Numbered from the stretch's first letter, positions 49,130-58,636 are shown. The stretch: 64,000 nt of DNA from JAIBAJ01 sp965284645 (GCA_965284645.1 OZ260106.1:3658001-3722000), one strand, 5' to 3'. Notes: a model not told the origin generated them from the sequence alone. Numbers and translations are program-made.

Positions 49130-51067
49130 ATGAAAGTTTCTCGTTACCTTTTACCCTTTTTCCTATTTATTTTAGCAGCTATTCCTACCTTGGCTCAAAA
49201 CAATGTTGGGGTCGGAACAGTATCTCCTGATCCTACAGCTGTTTTGGATGTAACTTCCACTAATAAGGGAATGTTGGTTCCTAGACTAACTACCCTTCAG
49301 CGTTTGAACATCAATAACCCAGCCACCTCTTTGTTGGTCTATGATGTTAACTTCGAATGCTTTTTCTACTTCAAAAGCGGTTCTTCTACCTGGCAATCCA
49401 TGTGCGAAACAAATTTCGATAGTTTGTTCGTCAACATAGCAACCATCGATACCATTTGGGCCAATGTAGTATATGCGGATACGGTTATTTCAGGTTTTTC
49501 CAATATTGACACGCTTTATATTGGCAATGTTCCACTTGATACCGTAATTGCAGATGGCGTTTCAAAAAATGCTTGGTTGCTTTTGGGTAACTTAAACACC
49601 AATCCAGCTGTTAATTTTTTAGGTACTATTGATAATGTTGATTTAGTTTTCCGAACCAATAACACGGAGAGAATGCGCATAACCAACACCGGACAAGGTG
49701 GTTTTGGCACTTCCCTTCCCCACCCTACCGCTATATTTGAAATTTCAGATACTACAAAAGGTTTCCTTCCTCCCCGTTTAAGTTTAACTCAAAGGAATGG
49801 TATTTCCAATCCAGCTTCTGGTTTGATGATTTTTAACACCACCGATAGTGTAATGCAATACTGGAATGGACAATGTTGGTTGGCCACCTATCAAGAAGAT
49901 TGCAATTCATGCTATTTTAACATGACCTTGTCGGCCAGTGCAGGAACTATTGACAGAACACTTACCGATACTGCAGGAACCAATATTACCATCAACCAAA
50001 CCAGCGGTACCAACCAACAAATCGGAATCTTTTTGATTCACAACCTTCCAACGGGTGTAACTGCTACTTTAACCAATGGCACAGTTACAGGAAACGGTTC
50101 TACTCATTTAACCATTCAGGCCAGTATTTTCGCATCACCTGGGGTTTTCCCTGTGGCTGTGCAAGCTATTTGCGGAAACACCATTCGCACACAAATTTTC
50201 ACAGTAACTATCGACACTTGCATCACCGTAAATATTAATACCAATGTTGTCGATTACGATTTAGCTGCCATCAATAACCTACCTGGACCAGGAACAAGAA
50301 TTTGTGTAGTGGTTAACATTGCACCTGGTGTGGAAGTAGTTAGCGACAGTTCTATTTACAGTGCCTTTGTATCGGGCAACCTTGATCCTCAAAGCCATGT
50401 GGGCATTTTGAATTCTGGTGCTATTCTTGGTCGTGGCGGAAACGGTGGTGACATTCAAGGTAGTTCAACCTTTAGTCAGGCAGGATTTAATGGTGGCGAT
50501 GCAATTACGATGTCATGCCAAACCACCCTTCAAAACAACTTCGGTTATATTTATGGTGGCGGAGGTGGTGGTTCCAGCATTGGAGCTGGTTTCCCAATTA
50601 ATACCCCTGTTGGCAACTTTAGTTTTGCCATTGGTGCCGGTGGAGGTGGCGGTTCGAACGCAGGTTTCGGAGGCGACCCAAATGCAGCTTTGAACACCTT
50701 TGCAGCTGGCAGTGACGCTACTTCAGGTGTAACTTCTATTCCTGGACAAGGTGGTGTACTGAATGTTCCAATTAATATTCCAATTAGCATTGTGACCCTC
50801 AGCATCAATCCCCAAATTTTTGGTGGAGACGGCGGTGGATATGGCCAACCAGGTACTGCAGGTAGTTTCACTTTGAACATTTCAGCCTCCTTCTCCATTC
50901 CGTTTATTGGCACCATTACCATTCCCATTCCAATTGGAAATATCCCTGTCCCTGTATTACCGGGTGGTACAGCTGGTCTTGCCGTAAAACGAAATGGTTT
51001 TGTACTAAATGGTTATCCGGATGGACCATACAATACTTTATTTATTAAGGGTAGTGTAGCGCCTTAG
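49130..51067 (+). CDS. Secreted surface protein with repeated head units and Gly-rich region (645 aa)
   Basis: Start at 49130 (MKVSRYLLPFFLFILAAIPTLAQ) gives a signal peptide. Two units of the kind 'P.PTA(V/I)(L/F)(D/E)(V/I)(T/S).T.KG.L.PRL...QR' begin near residues 29 and 200, familiar from tail-fibre-like and surface proteins of Bacteroidota. A middle beta domain is followed by a Gly-rich region (~430-560, 'GGGGGGSSIG', 'GAGGGGGSNAG'), and no classical sorting signal ends it. Probably a cell-surface structural protein or adhesin. A 14-bp tandem repeat begins at its stop codon. Confidence 0.75.
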   Translation: MKVSRYLLPFFLFILAAIPTLAQNNVGVGTVSPDPTAVLDVTSTNKGMLVPRLTTLQRLNINNPATSLLVYDVNFECFFYFKSGSSTWQSMCETNFDSLFVNIATIDTIWANVVYADTVISGFSNIDTLYIGNVPLDTVIADGVSKNAWLLLGNLNTNPAVNFLGTIDNVDLVFRTNNTERMRITNTGQGGFGTSLPHPTAIFEISDTTKGFLPPRLSLTQRNGISNPASGLMIFNTTDSVMQYWNGQCWLATYQEDCNSCYFNMTLSASAGTIDRTLTDTAGTNITINQTSGTNQQIGIFLIHNLPTGVTATLTNGTVTGNGSTHLTIQASIFASPGVFPVAVQAICGNTIRTQIFTVTIDTCITVNINTNVVDYDLAAINNLPGPGTRICVVVNIAPGVEVVSDSSIYSAFVSGNLDPQSHVGILNSGAILGRGGNGGDIQGSSTFSQAGFNGGDAITMSCQTTLQNNFGYIYGGGGGGSSIGAGFPINTPVGNFSFAIGAGGGGGSNAGFGGDPNAALNTFAAGSDATSGVTSIPGQGGVLNVPINIPISIVTLSINPQIFGGDGGGYGQPGTAGSFTLNISASFSIPFIGTITIPIPIGNIPVPVLPGGTAGLAVKRNGFVLNGYPDGPYNTLFIKGSVAP

Positions 51068-51182
51068 TTTCTAGTTTTCAGTTTCTAGTTTTCAGTTTCT
51101 AGTTTTCAGTTTCTAGTTTTCAGTTTCTAGTTTTCAGTTTCTAGTTTTCAGTTTCTAGTTTTCAGTTTCTAGTTTCTAGTTT
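51067..51182 (+). repeat. Tandem repeat, 14-bp unit, seven perfect copies plus partial units
   Basis: GTTTCTAGTTTTCA is repeated seven times without error from 51067 to 51164, then degenerates into GTTTCTA units and CTCACTT units. The first unit starts with the last base of the stop codon of the surface-protein gene. No spacers, so not CRISPR. Confidence 0.9.
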
Positions 51183-51211
51183 CTCACTTCTCACTTCTAT
51201 TTACTATTTAC

Positions 51212-51355
51212 TTAGGCGTGCCCCATTCGCCCCTTAGCCTTCGTTGAATATTTAGGCAGTGGTGCTAGGGCTCATGGTCGGGCTATTCACTGCAAGTCCT
51301 CGGTCTGCTCCGTTCCTCCGCATCCCTGTGGGCTTTCCGTTTCTATCCCTGCCCG
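51212..51355 (+). repeat. Structured intergenic repeat family, copy 3
   Basis: Shares TCGGGCTATTCACTGCAAGT and TGTGGGCTTTCCGTTTCTAT with copies 2 and 5. The outer pair CCAT/ATGG is kept within its boxes. Confidence 0.75.
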
Positions 51356-51469
51356 GAAGAAATAAATAGGAGTAAGGGTAAAATTGTTTTGAGGTGGAAT
51401 AAACTTACAACAACCAGGCATGGAAAACGGCTGCCCAGAATATAACCCACAACCGAACACGAAGTACCT

Positions 51470-51629
51470 CGGGTAGCGATAGAGCGTGGTACCCCACAGG
51501 GCGGCGGAACCCCGAACCCTTTCGGGGAGCAGCCGACCGAGGAGTACTAGCGAAAGCGCGACCCTTACGCCTGTTACCACTACCAAATTCAACCGCAAAT
51601 GGTTAATGGCGTAAGGGGACCCGCCAAAT
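51470..51629 (-). repeat. Structured intergenic repeat family, copy 4
   Basis: Boxes CGGGTAGCGATAGAG, ACCCCACAGGG and GGGACCCGCCAAAT match copy 1; helices are CCCCGAA/TTCGGGG and CCTTACGCC/GGCGTAAGG, different in sequence from copy 1 but at the same places. Confidence 0.75.
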
Positions 51630-51681
51630 TTTAATTTAAATTACAGAAAATAGCTTTATTCGAATTAGGACTTTCGCCTTA

Positions 51682-52728
51682 TCAATTCCCCTTTTTCAAT
51701 GCATTCCAACCTTGGGCTTTCAATTCGATAGCATGACCACCACGGGTTACCATAATCGTTCCAGCAGCCGGATCGGTAATGTGGCCAATAATATGGATTT
51801 CCTCCTTGCCTTTAATTTTTTCATAATCCTTTTGTGAAATGGTGAATAGCAATTCGTAATCCTCACCACCATTTAAAGCGCAGGTTGTTGGGTCAATGCT
51901 TAATTCCTTGCCCGTTTCATAAGTTAAGGCATCGATGGGCAGTTTGTCTTCATAAATAGCCAAACCCACTTTCGATTGTTTGGCAATATGCAACAATTCG
52001 GAGGAAAGTCCATCGCTGATGTCCATCATTGCTGTAGGAACCACATTCAACGCCCTAAACAAAGTAATGATTTCTTTGCGGGCTTCGGGTTTAAGTTGTC
52101 GTTCGATAATATAATCCTTCCCTTCTAAATCGGGCTGAATATTTGGATTTTCCAGAAAAATCTGTTTCTCTCTTTCCAAAATTTGCAGTCCGGCATAGGC
52201 TGAACCTAAATCGCCCGACACACAGATTAAATCATTTATTTGGGCTCCACTTCTCAGGACTATTTTTCCTTCTTCAGCAAGGCCGATAGCAGTTCCGCTG
52301 ATTACCAAACCGGAAACCGAAGAAGTGGTATCACCCCCAACAAAATCAACGTTATAGCGTTCGCAGGCCAAAATCATCCCTTGGTACAGTTCCTCCAAGG
52401 CTTCGAGGGAAAAACGACTAGAAATGGCGATGCTGCAAAGAAACTGTTTTGGAGTGGCATTCATCGCATATATATCACTTAGGTTAACCACCACCGATTT
52501 ATAGCCCAAATGTTTTAATGGCACATACGACAAATCGAAATGCACTCCTTCCACCAGCATATCAGTAGAAACCACCACTTGACCATCTGGAGCCAACACG
52601 GCTGCATCATCACCAATGCCAACTTTTGTTTCCGGGTTTTTAATGGCAATGTGTTTTGTTAGGTGCTCGATCAGTCCGAATTCGCCCAGTTCGGTAATTT
52701 CAGTTCTACCTTCTTTGTTTTCAAACAT
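51682..52728 (-). CDS. thiL: Thiamine-monophosphate kinase
   Basis: 348 residues from ATG 52728 (MFENKEGRTEITELGEFGLI), a start preferred over 52776. Family motifs are clear: 'GIGDDAAVL', 'STDMLVEGVHFDL', 'GGDTTSS', 'MDISDGLSSEL' and 'GGEDYELLFT'. ThiL makes thiamine diphosphate from thiamine monophosphate with ATP in the cytosol. It lies 87 bp downstream of the sigma factor gene on the same strand, beyond its terminator. Confidence 0.9.
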   Translation of the reverse strand: MFENKEGRTEITELGEFGLIEHLTKHIAIKNPETKVGIGDDAAVLAPDGQVVVSTDMLVEGVHFDLSYVPLKHLGYKSVVVNLSDIYAMNATPKQFLCSIAISSRFSLEALEELYQGMILACERYNVDFVGGDTTSSVSGLVISGTAIGLAEEGKIVLRSGAQINDLICVSGDLGSAYAGLQILEREKQIFLENPNIQPDLEGKDYIIERQLKPEARKEIITLFRALNVVPTAMMDISDGLSSELLHIAKQSKVGLAIYEDKLPIDALTYETGKELSIDPTTCALNGGEDYELLFTISQKDYEKIKGKEEIHIIGHITDPAAGTIMVTRGGHAIELKAQGWNALKKGN

Positions 52729-52756
52729 CGTAAAATTTTTAGGGCTGCAAATGTCT

Positions 52757-52799
52757 ATAAAAAAAACACCTCCCAATCAGTTAATGATGGAAGGTGTTA
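52757..52799 (-). terminator. Terminator of rpoD
   Basis: Minus-strand AACACCTTCC and GGGAGGTGTT (10 bp, one G-T) with a 14-nt loop, then eight T residues. It separates rpoD from thiL. Confidence 0.85.
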
Positions 52800-52815
52800 G
52801 AATTCTTAAAAGGTT

Positions 52816-53682
52816 TTATCCCAAATAGGTTTTCAGGTTTCGGCTTTTTGAGGAAAGTTTCAAGCGTCGAATAGCCTTTTCTTTAATTTGTCGCACTCTT
52901 TCGCGGGTTAAATCGAATTTCATTCCAATTTCATCCAAGGTTAGTTGACGACGTCCACTGATTCCGTAAAAGAAGCGGACTATTTCTGCTTCCCGAGGGT
53001 GAAGGGTATGCAAGATACGTTCGATTTCTTTCCGAAGGGATTCGTTGAGTAGTTCATCATCCGGACTAGGCAAATCGTTGTTTTTGTAAACGTCGTACAA
53101 GTTCCCTGAATCGCTATCATCGGCCAAGGGAGCATCCATGGAAATATGGCGGCCGGCGCTTTTCAAAGCATCTTCAACTTCCTGTTCAGACATATCCATG
53201 GCACGGGCGATTTCTTCTACGGAAGGTTCGCGTTCATATTGTTGTTCTAAACGGGCAAAGGTTTTGTTGATTTTATTCAAGGAACCAATTTTGTTCAGAG
53301 GCAAACGAACAATACGGCTTTGTTCGGCCAAGGCTTGTAGGATTGATTGACGAATCCACCAAACGGCATAGGAGATGAATTTAAAGCCTCGGGTTTCATC
53401 AAAACGTTGAGCGGCTTTGATCAGACCTAGGTTTCCTTCATTGATAAGATCCGGTAGGGTTAAACCCTGGTTTTGGTATTGTTTGGAAACAGATACAACG
53501 AAGCGCAAATTGGCATTCACCAAGCGTTCTAAAGCGGCTTGGTCGCCTTGCTTTATTCGTTGGGCAAGTGTTACTTCATCCTCTGCCGTAATCAGTTCCA
53601 AACGGCCAATTTCTTGTAGGTACTTCTCCAACGAGGCGGTATCCCTGTTGGTGACCTGTTTGGTAATTTTTAGTTGTCTCAT
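52816..53682 (-). CDS. rpoD: Primary RNA polymerase sigma factor (RpoD/SigA), short Bacteroidota form
   Basis: 288 residues with regions 1.2 ('DTASLEKYLQEIGRLELIT'), 2 ('NLRFVVSVSKQYQNQGL', 'DLINEGNLGLIKAAQRFD', 'FISYAVWWIRQSI'), 3 and 4 ('TLDEIGMKFDLTRERVRQI'). Region 1.1 and the long spacer of the E. coli protein are absent, as is usual in this phylum, whose promoters differ (TAnnTTTG). Confidence 0.95.
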   Translation of the reverse strand: MRQLKITKQVTNRDTASLEKYLQEIGRLELITAEDEVTLAQRIKQGDQAALERLVNANLRFVVSVSKQYQNQGLTLPDLINEGNLGLIKAAQRFDETRGFKFISYAVWWIRQSILQALAEQSRIVRLPLNKIGSLNKINKTFARLEQQYEREPSVEEIARAMDMSEQEVEDALKSAGRHISMDAPLADDSDSGNLYDVYKNNDLPSPDDELLNESLRKEIERILHTLHPREAEIVRFFYGISGRRQLTLDEIGMKFDLTRERVRQIKEKAIRRLKLSSKSRNLKTYLG

Positions 53683-53835
53683 GGTTTTGTTTTCGGTAGG
53701 ATAGAATCTTTAACGAAAGAGTTTAGCTAAGGTTGTATTCAGTTGTGTTAAATTCTGATAATCGCCTAAAGCTGACAACTTTCAAAAAATTATATCGCCA
53801 AAACAAGCATCAAAAATCATGCAAGCAAACCTGGG

Positions 53836-54438
53836 TTAATCATCCAATTTATTCAGGTTAACAAATATTGTATAGGTAATTGAGATTCCGCTGGATAAGC
53901 CCCTTTCGATTTCTTGTAGATGCTCTGTTTTTTGTGTTAGGGAAGCCTTTTCGATACGTCCGCTAGTAAGCAATTGGCAATAGCCTACTGCGAATTGATG
54001 TTGAATTTGTTCGCCTTTAACCCAGAAACCGAGGGTAGCGATACCATATTGATTGGGAAAAGTGGTATAATTTTCAGCTCTTGTGTCAACGATTTCTGTT
54101 TCTATTTTGCGACCGGTGGTAAAAGCATAATGCAATCCAATAAATGGATTAACCTTTCGGGTTTTCAAGGGAAACACTTTCAGTCCGCCACCGAATTTAC
54201 CCCCATTGTAGCCAGAGTAACCTGCACCGAGTTCAATATCCAAGAAGCGATTGGGATGATAAAGTACCACTGGTCCAATGCCATTGTAGGTTTTGTAACC
54301 AAGGTTTACCCCTATACCAAATTTGGCCAGAATTTTTCCTTTATCTTGGGAAAAGCTTTGGTTAGAAACGAAAAAGAATCCCGCGAGGAGCAGGATTCTG
54401 CTAAAAATTGTAAATTTTAAAATTACGTTGCTTTTCAT
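53836..54438 (-). CDS. Probable small outer-membrane beta-barrel protein (200 aa)
   Basis: A signal peptide (ILLAGFFFVSNQSFSQ) and alternating polar/apolar strands rich in Gly, Tyr and Asn ('NLGYKTYNGIGPVVLY', 'ELGAGYSGYNGGKFGGG') suggest an eight-stranded barrel or similar surface protein. Function unknown. It starts 55 bp downstream of the next gene's end, on the same strand. Confidence 0.65.
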   Translation of the reverse strand: MKSNVILKFTIFSRILLLAGFFFVSNQSFSQDKGKILAKFGIGVNLGYKTYNGIGPVVLYHPNRFLDIELGAGYSGYNGGKFGGGLKVFPLKTRKVNPFIGLHYAFTTGRKIETEIVDTRAENYTTFPNQYGIATLGFWVKGEQIQHQFAVGYCQLLTSGRIEKASLTQKTEHLQEIERGLSSGISITYTIFVNLNKLDD

Positions 54439-54493
54439 TTAGGCTATTCACACATCATCGCTTCAACGTAAGGAAAGGGTAAAAAGTATCCGA

Positions 54494-55138
54494 TTATTTT
54501 GGTGTTGTTTCGTCGGCAGCTTTTTTCTCAGGCACTTTGCCAATGCCATCTATATGAAATTCAACTACCCAATACCCGCGAACACGGTTATTGTACATGA
54601 AAAGTTCAAACTTCATTTTCATACCTGATTTATTTTCACGGCATACTAATTTTTTATAGTCTGTTCCTTCCAAGTAGATATCGTTTGAAGCATCTTTCAT
54701 TTGAATTACCCATTGGTTTGGATCCAAGCAGGATTTAACTAGGCCAACCAAGGTATCAAAATCACTTTCAAGGTGTTTGTCTTTAAACCGTAAATCACTC
54801 ATTACCACTTCAAATTCCGGATATTGTTCACTTTCACCGATATAGCCTTTGTGGTTTTTATCCAAATCAACGGAGGAGAAGAAAAATGGTCTGTCAACAC
54901 CCGAAATTTGACGAGAGGTTGAAGCCCCCTTGATGCTATTGAATTGATCACGGCCCGATTCCAGAATTTTTTTAAAACTGTCGCAAAAGTTCGGATTCAA
55001 ATCCATGTAATGAAACTGTACTTTATCAAGGCCTGGACGTTCATTGAGGTCTGCAGATTTAGTTTGGGTAGTTTTGTCTTTTTGTGAAAATGCCGAAAAG
55101 GAAACCAAAACGGAAAGCAGGGTGAAAATCTTTTTCAT
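54494..55138 (-). CDS. Secreted hypothetical protein (214 aa)
   Basis: A signal peptide (KKIFTLLSVLVSFSAFSQK) followed by ~190 hydrophilic residues with no known motif. It may be periplasmic. Probably transcribed with the small barrel-like gene after it. Confidence 0.65.
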   Translation of the reverse strand: MKKIFTLLSVLVSFSAFSQKDKTTQTKSADLNERPGLDKVQFHYMDLNPNFCDSFKKILESGRDQFNSIKGASTSRQISGVDRPFFFSSVDLDKNHKGYIGESEQYPEFEVVMSDLRFKDKHLESDFDTLVGLVKSCLDPNQWVIQMKDASNDIYLEGTDYKKLVCRENKSGMKMKFELFMYNNRVRGYWVVEFHIDGIGKVPEKKAADETTPK

Positions 55139-55230
55139 TTCGCTAAATCAATGTTTTATGGGGGTAAAGTTAGGAAAAATCATGCCAATTGTATGGGAAA
55201 CAAAAAAAAATCTGAATTACCTTTGCTTTT

Positions 55231-55344
55231 ATGGTTCAAGGGATATTTGTGACAATTTTCGTGATCGCTTCCATTGTTTACCTTGGTTACAAATGGATTA
55301 AACCCCAATCAAAAGCCAAGGGCTGCGATAAATGTCCATCCTGA
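55231..55344 (+). CDS. Tiny Cys-containing membrane protein (37 aa), FeoB-associated-like
   Basis: The frame from ATG 55231 gives one hydrophobic helix ('GIFVTIFVIASIVYLGY') then a basic stretch and 'GCDKCPS'. This layout (single helix, Lys-rich linker, C-terminal C-x-x-C cluster) is that of the small Cys-rich proteins found next to FeoB iron transporters in Bacteroidota. No feoB is near. It precedes apaG by 30 bp on the same strand. Confidence 0.65.
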   Translation: MVQGIFVTIFVIASIVYLGYKWIKPQSKAKGCDKCPS

Positions 55345-55374
55345 TATCCTTTACAAAGCTTAAAATAACCCACT

Positions 55375-55761
55375 ATGGCAACCCAAGTAAACTCCGGAAT
55401 TAAGGTAAGCGTGAAATCCAGCTATGAAAAGAATTATTCAAATCCAGCCTTTCACCATTTCTTTTTCTCTTATAAAATTACCATAGAAAACACCAATGAT
55501 TTTACCGTGCAACTTTTGCGAAGACATTGGTTTATTTTCGACAGCAATGGTTACAAGCATGAGGTTGAGGGAGAAGGTGTGATTGGGGAAACGCCCATTT
55601 TGGAGCCTGGAGAAAGTTTCACCTACGAAAGTGGATGCAACTTACGGACCTCCATTGGAAGTATGCATGGTTATTATTCCTTTATACGATTGGTAGATAA
55701 TAGTCCATTTAAGGTTGAAATTCCAAAATTCATGCTGGTTTTGCCAGAAATAATGAATTAA
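55375..55761 (+). CDS. apaG: ApaG-family protein
   Basis: 128 residues forming one immunoglobulin-like domain. 'FFFSYKITIENTN', 'VQLLRRHWFIFDSNG', 'GVIGETPILEPGESFTYESG' and the 'GYY' turn are family signatures. ApaG is linked to cobalt/magnesium resistance and nucleotide (Ap4A) homeostasis in enterobacteria; its molecular role remains uncertain. Confidence 0.9.
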   Translation: MATQVNSGIKVSVKSSYEKNYSNPAFHHFFFSYKITIENTNDFTVQLLRRHWFIFDSNGYKHEVEGEGVIGETPILEPGESFTYESGCNLRTSIGSMHGYYSFIRLVDNSPFKVEIPKFMLVLPEIMN

Positions 55762-55818
55762 TAAGCCTTTTGGTTCAGAAAAAGGGATAATCAACTTTTG
55801 CTTCGGCAAAATCCAGAA

Positions 55819-56946
55819 CTATCTAAAAACGGCTGCAGGTTCTACACTTCTGATTCGGCCCAAGGCAAAGGATGCTCCTCCTATAGAAATCAAACATATA
55901 GTAGAAAACATGCCGAGCAAAACCGGAGTTGAAAAAGAAAAGATTAGACCAGAATTAGCAACACCCGATCTAAACCCTTCCAGCATTCCCATTCCAAGCA
56001 GAAAACCAACTATCGAAAAAACGATGGCCTGGGTTAGAATAAGCTTGGTTATGTAGGCATTGCTCGCCCCGATGGCTTTTAAAGTTCCATAATCTTTCAG
56101 ACGGTCCAAGGCTGAGGAATACATCGTTAATCCAATAATAAAAAAACCAGCGACAAGGGCAAAAACTATTAAAGTACCAGTGCTGAGGGCGATTCCGCTG
56201 CTACTTAATATTTTTTTTATGGATGATTCGGCTAATTTATCGGAGCGCCAAGCCCGCACCCCAACCAAGGATTTATTAATACGGGCTACTACCCTATCGA
56301 TATCTTTTGGATCATTTACATTGACCAATACAGCGCTTATGGAGGAAGATGGTTGATTTGAAAAGTAACGAGCCCGGTCGATGGTTGTTAAACAAAAGCT
56401 ACTTCCAAAACCACGGAAACCTTTCGTTTGCAAGGCAAAAAAAGCTCTTTTCCCATTGATTTCCAAAGTGGTACCTAAAGCAATTTCTCCTCCTAAATTT
56501 TTCTTTTCAAAAAATTCGGCACTAATGGCGCCATCCAACTGTAAATTGGCCATTTTACCGGCAACTATTTTGTTTTTACCTAGGAATGCTTCCCGATGTT
56601 GTTCATCCACTCCCAGCAAAGTTATAGCGCCGCTGGTCCCATTTTGGTAATTGCACGAACCACCCGTAATTAGCAGCGGAAAAGCATCCTTAACACCCTC
56701 CAAACCTTGCACGGCTCGAAGATTTCGAATATCCAACCGACCCAATTGATTCACATTATCCGTTTTGCTATCCACCACCCAAATATCGGCTTTGACATCG
56801 GTAGCCAAGGCACCCATTAAACCGGAAAGGAAGAAGAAAACACCCAGTTGCTGACCAATTAAAAAAGTACTGATCAAGATACCCATTACAATGCCAATAC
56901 TTTTGGCCTTGTCGAACCGGATGAATTTCCAAGCGATTTTCAGCAT
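55819..56946 (-). CDS. ABC exporter permease (DevC/FtsX-type)
   Basis: 375 residues: one N-terminal helix ('IGIVMGILISTFLIG'), a ~210-residue periplasmic loop, and three C-terminal helices with the FtsX domain ('VFALVAGFFIIGLTMYSSALDRLKDYGTLKAIGAS'). With the ATPase and membrane fusion gene upstream (4-bp spacings) it makes a DevBCA-like tripartite exporter. Confidence 0.85.
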   Translation of the reverse strand: MLKIAWKFIRFDKAKSIGIVMGILISTFLIGQQLGVFFFLSGLMGALATDVKADIWVVDSKTDNVNQLGRLDIRNLRAVQGLEGVKDAFPLLITGGSCNYQNGTSGAITLLGVDEQHREAFLGKNKIVAGKMANLQLDGAISAEFFEKKNLGGEIALGTTLEINGKRAFFALQTKGFRGFGSSFCLTTIDRARYFSNQPSSSISAVLVNVNDPKDIDRVVARINKSLVGVRAWRSDKLAESSIKKILSSSGIALSTGTLIVFALVAGFFIIGLTMYSSALDRLKDYGTLKAIGASNAYITKLILTQAIVFSIVGFLLGMGMLEGFRSGVANSGLIFSFSTPVLLGMFSTICLISIGGASFALGRIRSVEPAAVFR

Positions 56947-56949
56947 GGA

Positions 56950-57906
56950 TTAGGGTTGTATTGGGGGTGTTGATTTTAGGTCGATTACGCATTCAACCCG
57001 GGCGTTTAACAATAAACCTTCCGACTTATCTAGGCTAATCTTGATGGTTCTAACCCGACGGTCTTCCTTTTCACCGGTTTGATCGGTAAACAATGATTTT
57101 TTCTTCAAAAAAGAAGAAGTAAAAATCACTTTTCCTGTAGAGATGGTATCGGTGGTTCCCACATGTCTGATCCAAGCGTTTTGTCCTACAACAACATGAT
57201 CCGAATAAAGTTCGTCAATTTCGCCGATAGCTATGTTTTTACCCATAGGATTAAGTTGTCCGATGGATTGTTGGGGCTGAACCGAACTACCTGTGGTAAC
57301 ATTCAGTTCAAGGATTCGGCCTTTAATTGGGGAGGTAATATTCTTTTGTCTTCGTTGGATGTGGGCAAGTTCTAGCGCTGCTTGGGTTTCGAGTAATCTG
57401 CTTTTGGCCACTTCAACGCTGGCCTCGGCACTCTTCAGATTGGATTGTAGGGATTGCAATTCCGATTTAGCATTATCTACGGTTTGTTTTGTTTCGGCAC
57501 CTTGGGCTAATAAATTAGTAAGCCTTTGCAAATAAACGTTGGCGTTATTGGCCTTAGCTTGCCATTCTTCTACCCTAGCCTTTTCCATTACGATTTGGGC
57601 CTGTTGGGTTTTAATTTCTTGGTTCAATTTTTGAATTTGGGCGTCCTCTATACTATGCTCTAATTCTAGGATCAGACTGCCTTCCTCCACTAAGTCATTT
57701 TCGTCTTTGTATTTGCGGTAAACAATTCCACCAACTGGGGCGGCCAAAGGAACGATATCCTTTTCGGGGGAAATTTTCCCAATACCTACAATATGTTGTG
57801 GGAGCTGAACCAAACTGGTATCCCCTTTTTGAGCTTCTTCGCCGGATTTAGGACTAGAGCAAGAAGCAATAAAGAAAGCCAAAAGAATGAATAGGTAGTT
57901 TTTCAT
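56950..57906 (-). CDS. Membrane fusion lipoprotein of the DevBCA-like exporter
   Basis: Start 57906 (MKNYLFILLAFFIASCSS) gives a lipoprotein signal with Cys17. The 318-residue protein has a barrel-sandwich (biotinyl-lipoyl) domain broken by a long coiled-coil hairpin ('QKLNQEIKTQQAQIVMEKAR' to 'LRLLETQAALELAHIQ'-type), typical of HlyD/DevB adaptors that link an inner-membrane exporter to an outer-membrane channel. The DevB-like gene lies between ATPase and permease. Confidence 0.85.
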   Translation of the reverse strand: MKNYLFILLAFFIASCSSPKSGEEAQKGDTSLVQLPQHIVGIGKISPEKDIVPLAAPVGGIVYRKYKDENDLVEEGSLILELEHSIEDAQIQKLNQEIKTQQAQIVMEKARVEEWQAKANNANVYLQRLTNLLAQGAETKQTVDNAKSELQSLQSNLKSAEASVEVAKSRLLETQAALELAHIQRRQKNITSPIKGRILELNVTTGSSVQPQQSIGQLNPMGKNIAIGEIDELYSDHVVVGQNAWIRHVGTTDTISTGKVIFTSSFLKKKSLFTDQTGEKEDRRVRTIKISLDKSEGLLLNARVECVIDLKSTPPIQP

Positions 57907-57910
57907 GTAT

Positions 57911-58636
57911 CTAGGAGGTAACAATTTCTTCTTCGACAGGTAGATTAGAGATTCCACCATCGAGCACATAAACAATGCGGTCGGCAAAGGGTCGGAGTCG
58001 AGCATCGTGGGTAACAACGGCCACTGCTTTACCTGTTTTTGCCAGTTCTTTTAGTTCGCGCATAACGATACCTGCACTGGCCAAATCGAGGGAAGCAGTT
58101 GGCTCGTCGCAGAGCATCATGGCGGGATTGGTTACCAAAGCCCTGGCAATGGCCACCCTTTGTTGTTGTCCGCCGGAGAGATCGTTGGAAAGGTTGTTCA
58201 TTCGTTGTTTCATGCCAACTTTATCCAAGGCCACAATTGCCTTCAATTTGGCTTCCTTTTCGCTTAAACCTTGAAGTACCAAAGGCATCATTACATTTTC
58301 AAGGGCGGTTAAGGGAGCTATGAGGTTAAACCGTTGGAAAATAAAGCCAATTTTTTGTAGACGAAGCTTGGCTAATTGCGACTCGCTGAGTTCGTTAATT
58401 TTTTCCTTACCAATCCAAACTTCCCCAAAACTAGGATAAAGCACACAACCAAGTAAAGAAAGAAGGGTTGTTTTCCCTGAACCGGAAGGACCTATAATCA
58501 AAAGCAGTTCACCGGATTTCAGCTCCACATTACTGGGTTTGAGCGCGGTAATTGTTGAATCACCAGCTTTATATTCCTTTCCAGCACCTACAAGTTTGGC
58601 AACTACCCTATTTCCTTCTGTTGTTTTTTCTTCCAT
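57911..58636 (-). CDS. ABC ATPase of the DevBCA-like exporter
   Basis: 241 residues: Walker A 'GPSGSGKTTL', Q-loop 'FQRFNLI', signature 'LSGGQQQRVAIARAL', Walker B 'LCDEPTASLD' and H-loop 'TH'. It belongs to the MacB/LolD/DevA group. First gene of the three-gene operon; substrate unknown. Confidence 0.9.
   Translation of the reverse strand: MEEKTTEGNRVVAKLVGAGKEYKAGDSTITALKPSNVELKSGELLLIIGPSGSGKTTLLSLLGCVLYPSFGEVWIGKEKINELSESQLAKLRLQKIGFIFQRFNLIAPLTALENVMMPLVLQGLSEKEAKLKAIVALDKVGMKQRMNNLSNDLSGGQQQRVAIARALVTNPAMMLCDEPTASLDLASAGIVMRELKELAKTGKAVAVVTHDARLRPFADRIVYVLDGGISNLPVEEEIVTS

Larger units (their letters stand above)
51068..51681. other. 614-bp repeat-filled intergenic region
   Basis: Between the converging surface-protein and thiL genes lie the 14-bp tandem array and two structured repeat copies in opposite orientation (51212-51355, 51470-51629). 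No gene seen. Confidence 0.7.

Noticed and set aside
51067..51182. CRISPR-like array
   Set aside because: The units are contiguous 14-mers without unique spacers, and no cas gene is near.
55796..55811. Terminator between apaG and the ABC permease
   Set aside because: TTTTGC-TTCG-GCAAAA is a stable small hairpin with a UUCG loop, but no T-run follows on either strand; left unannotated.
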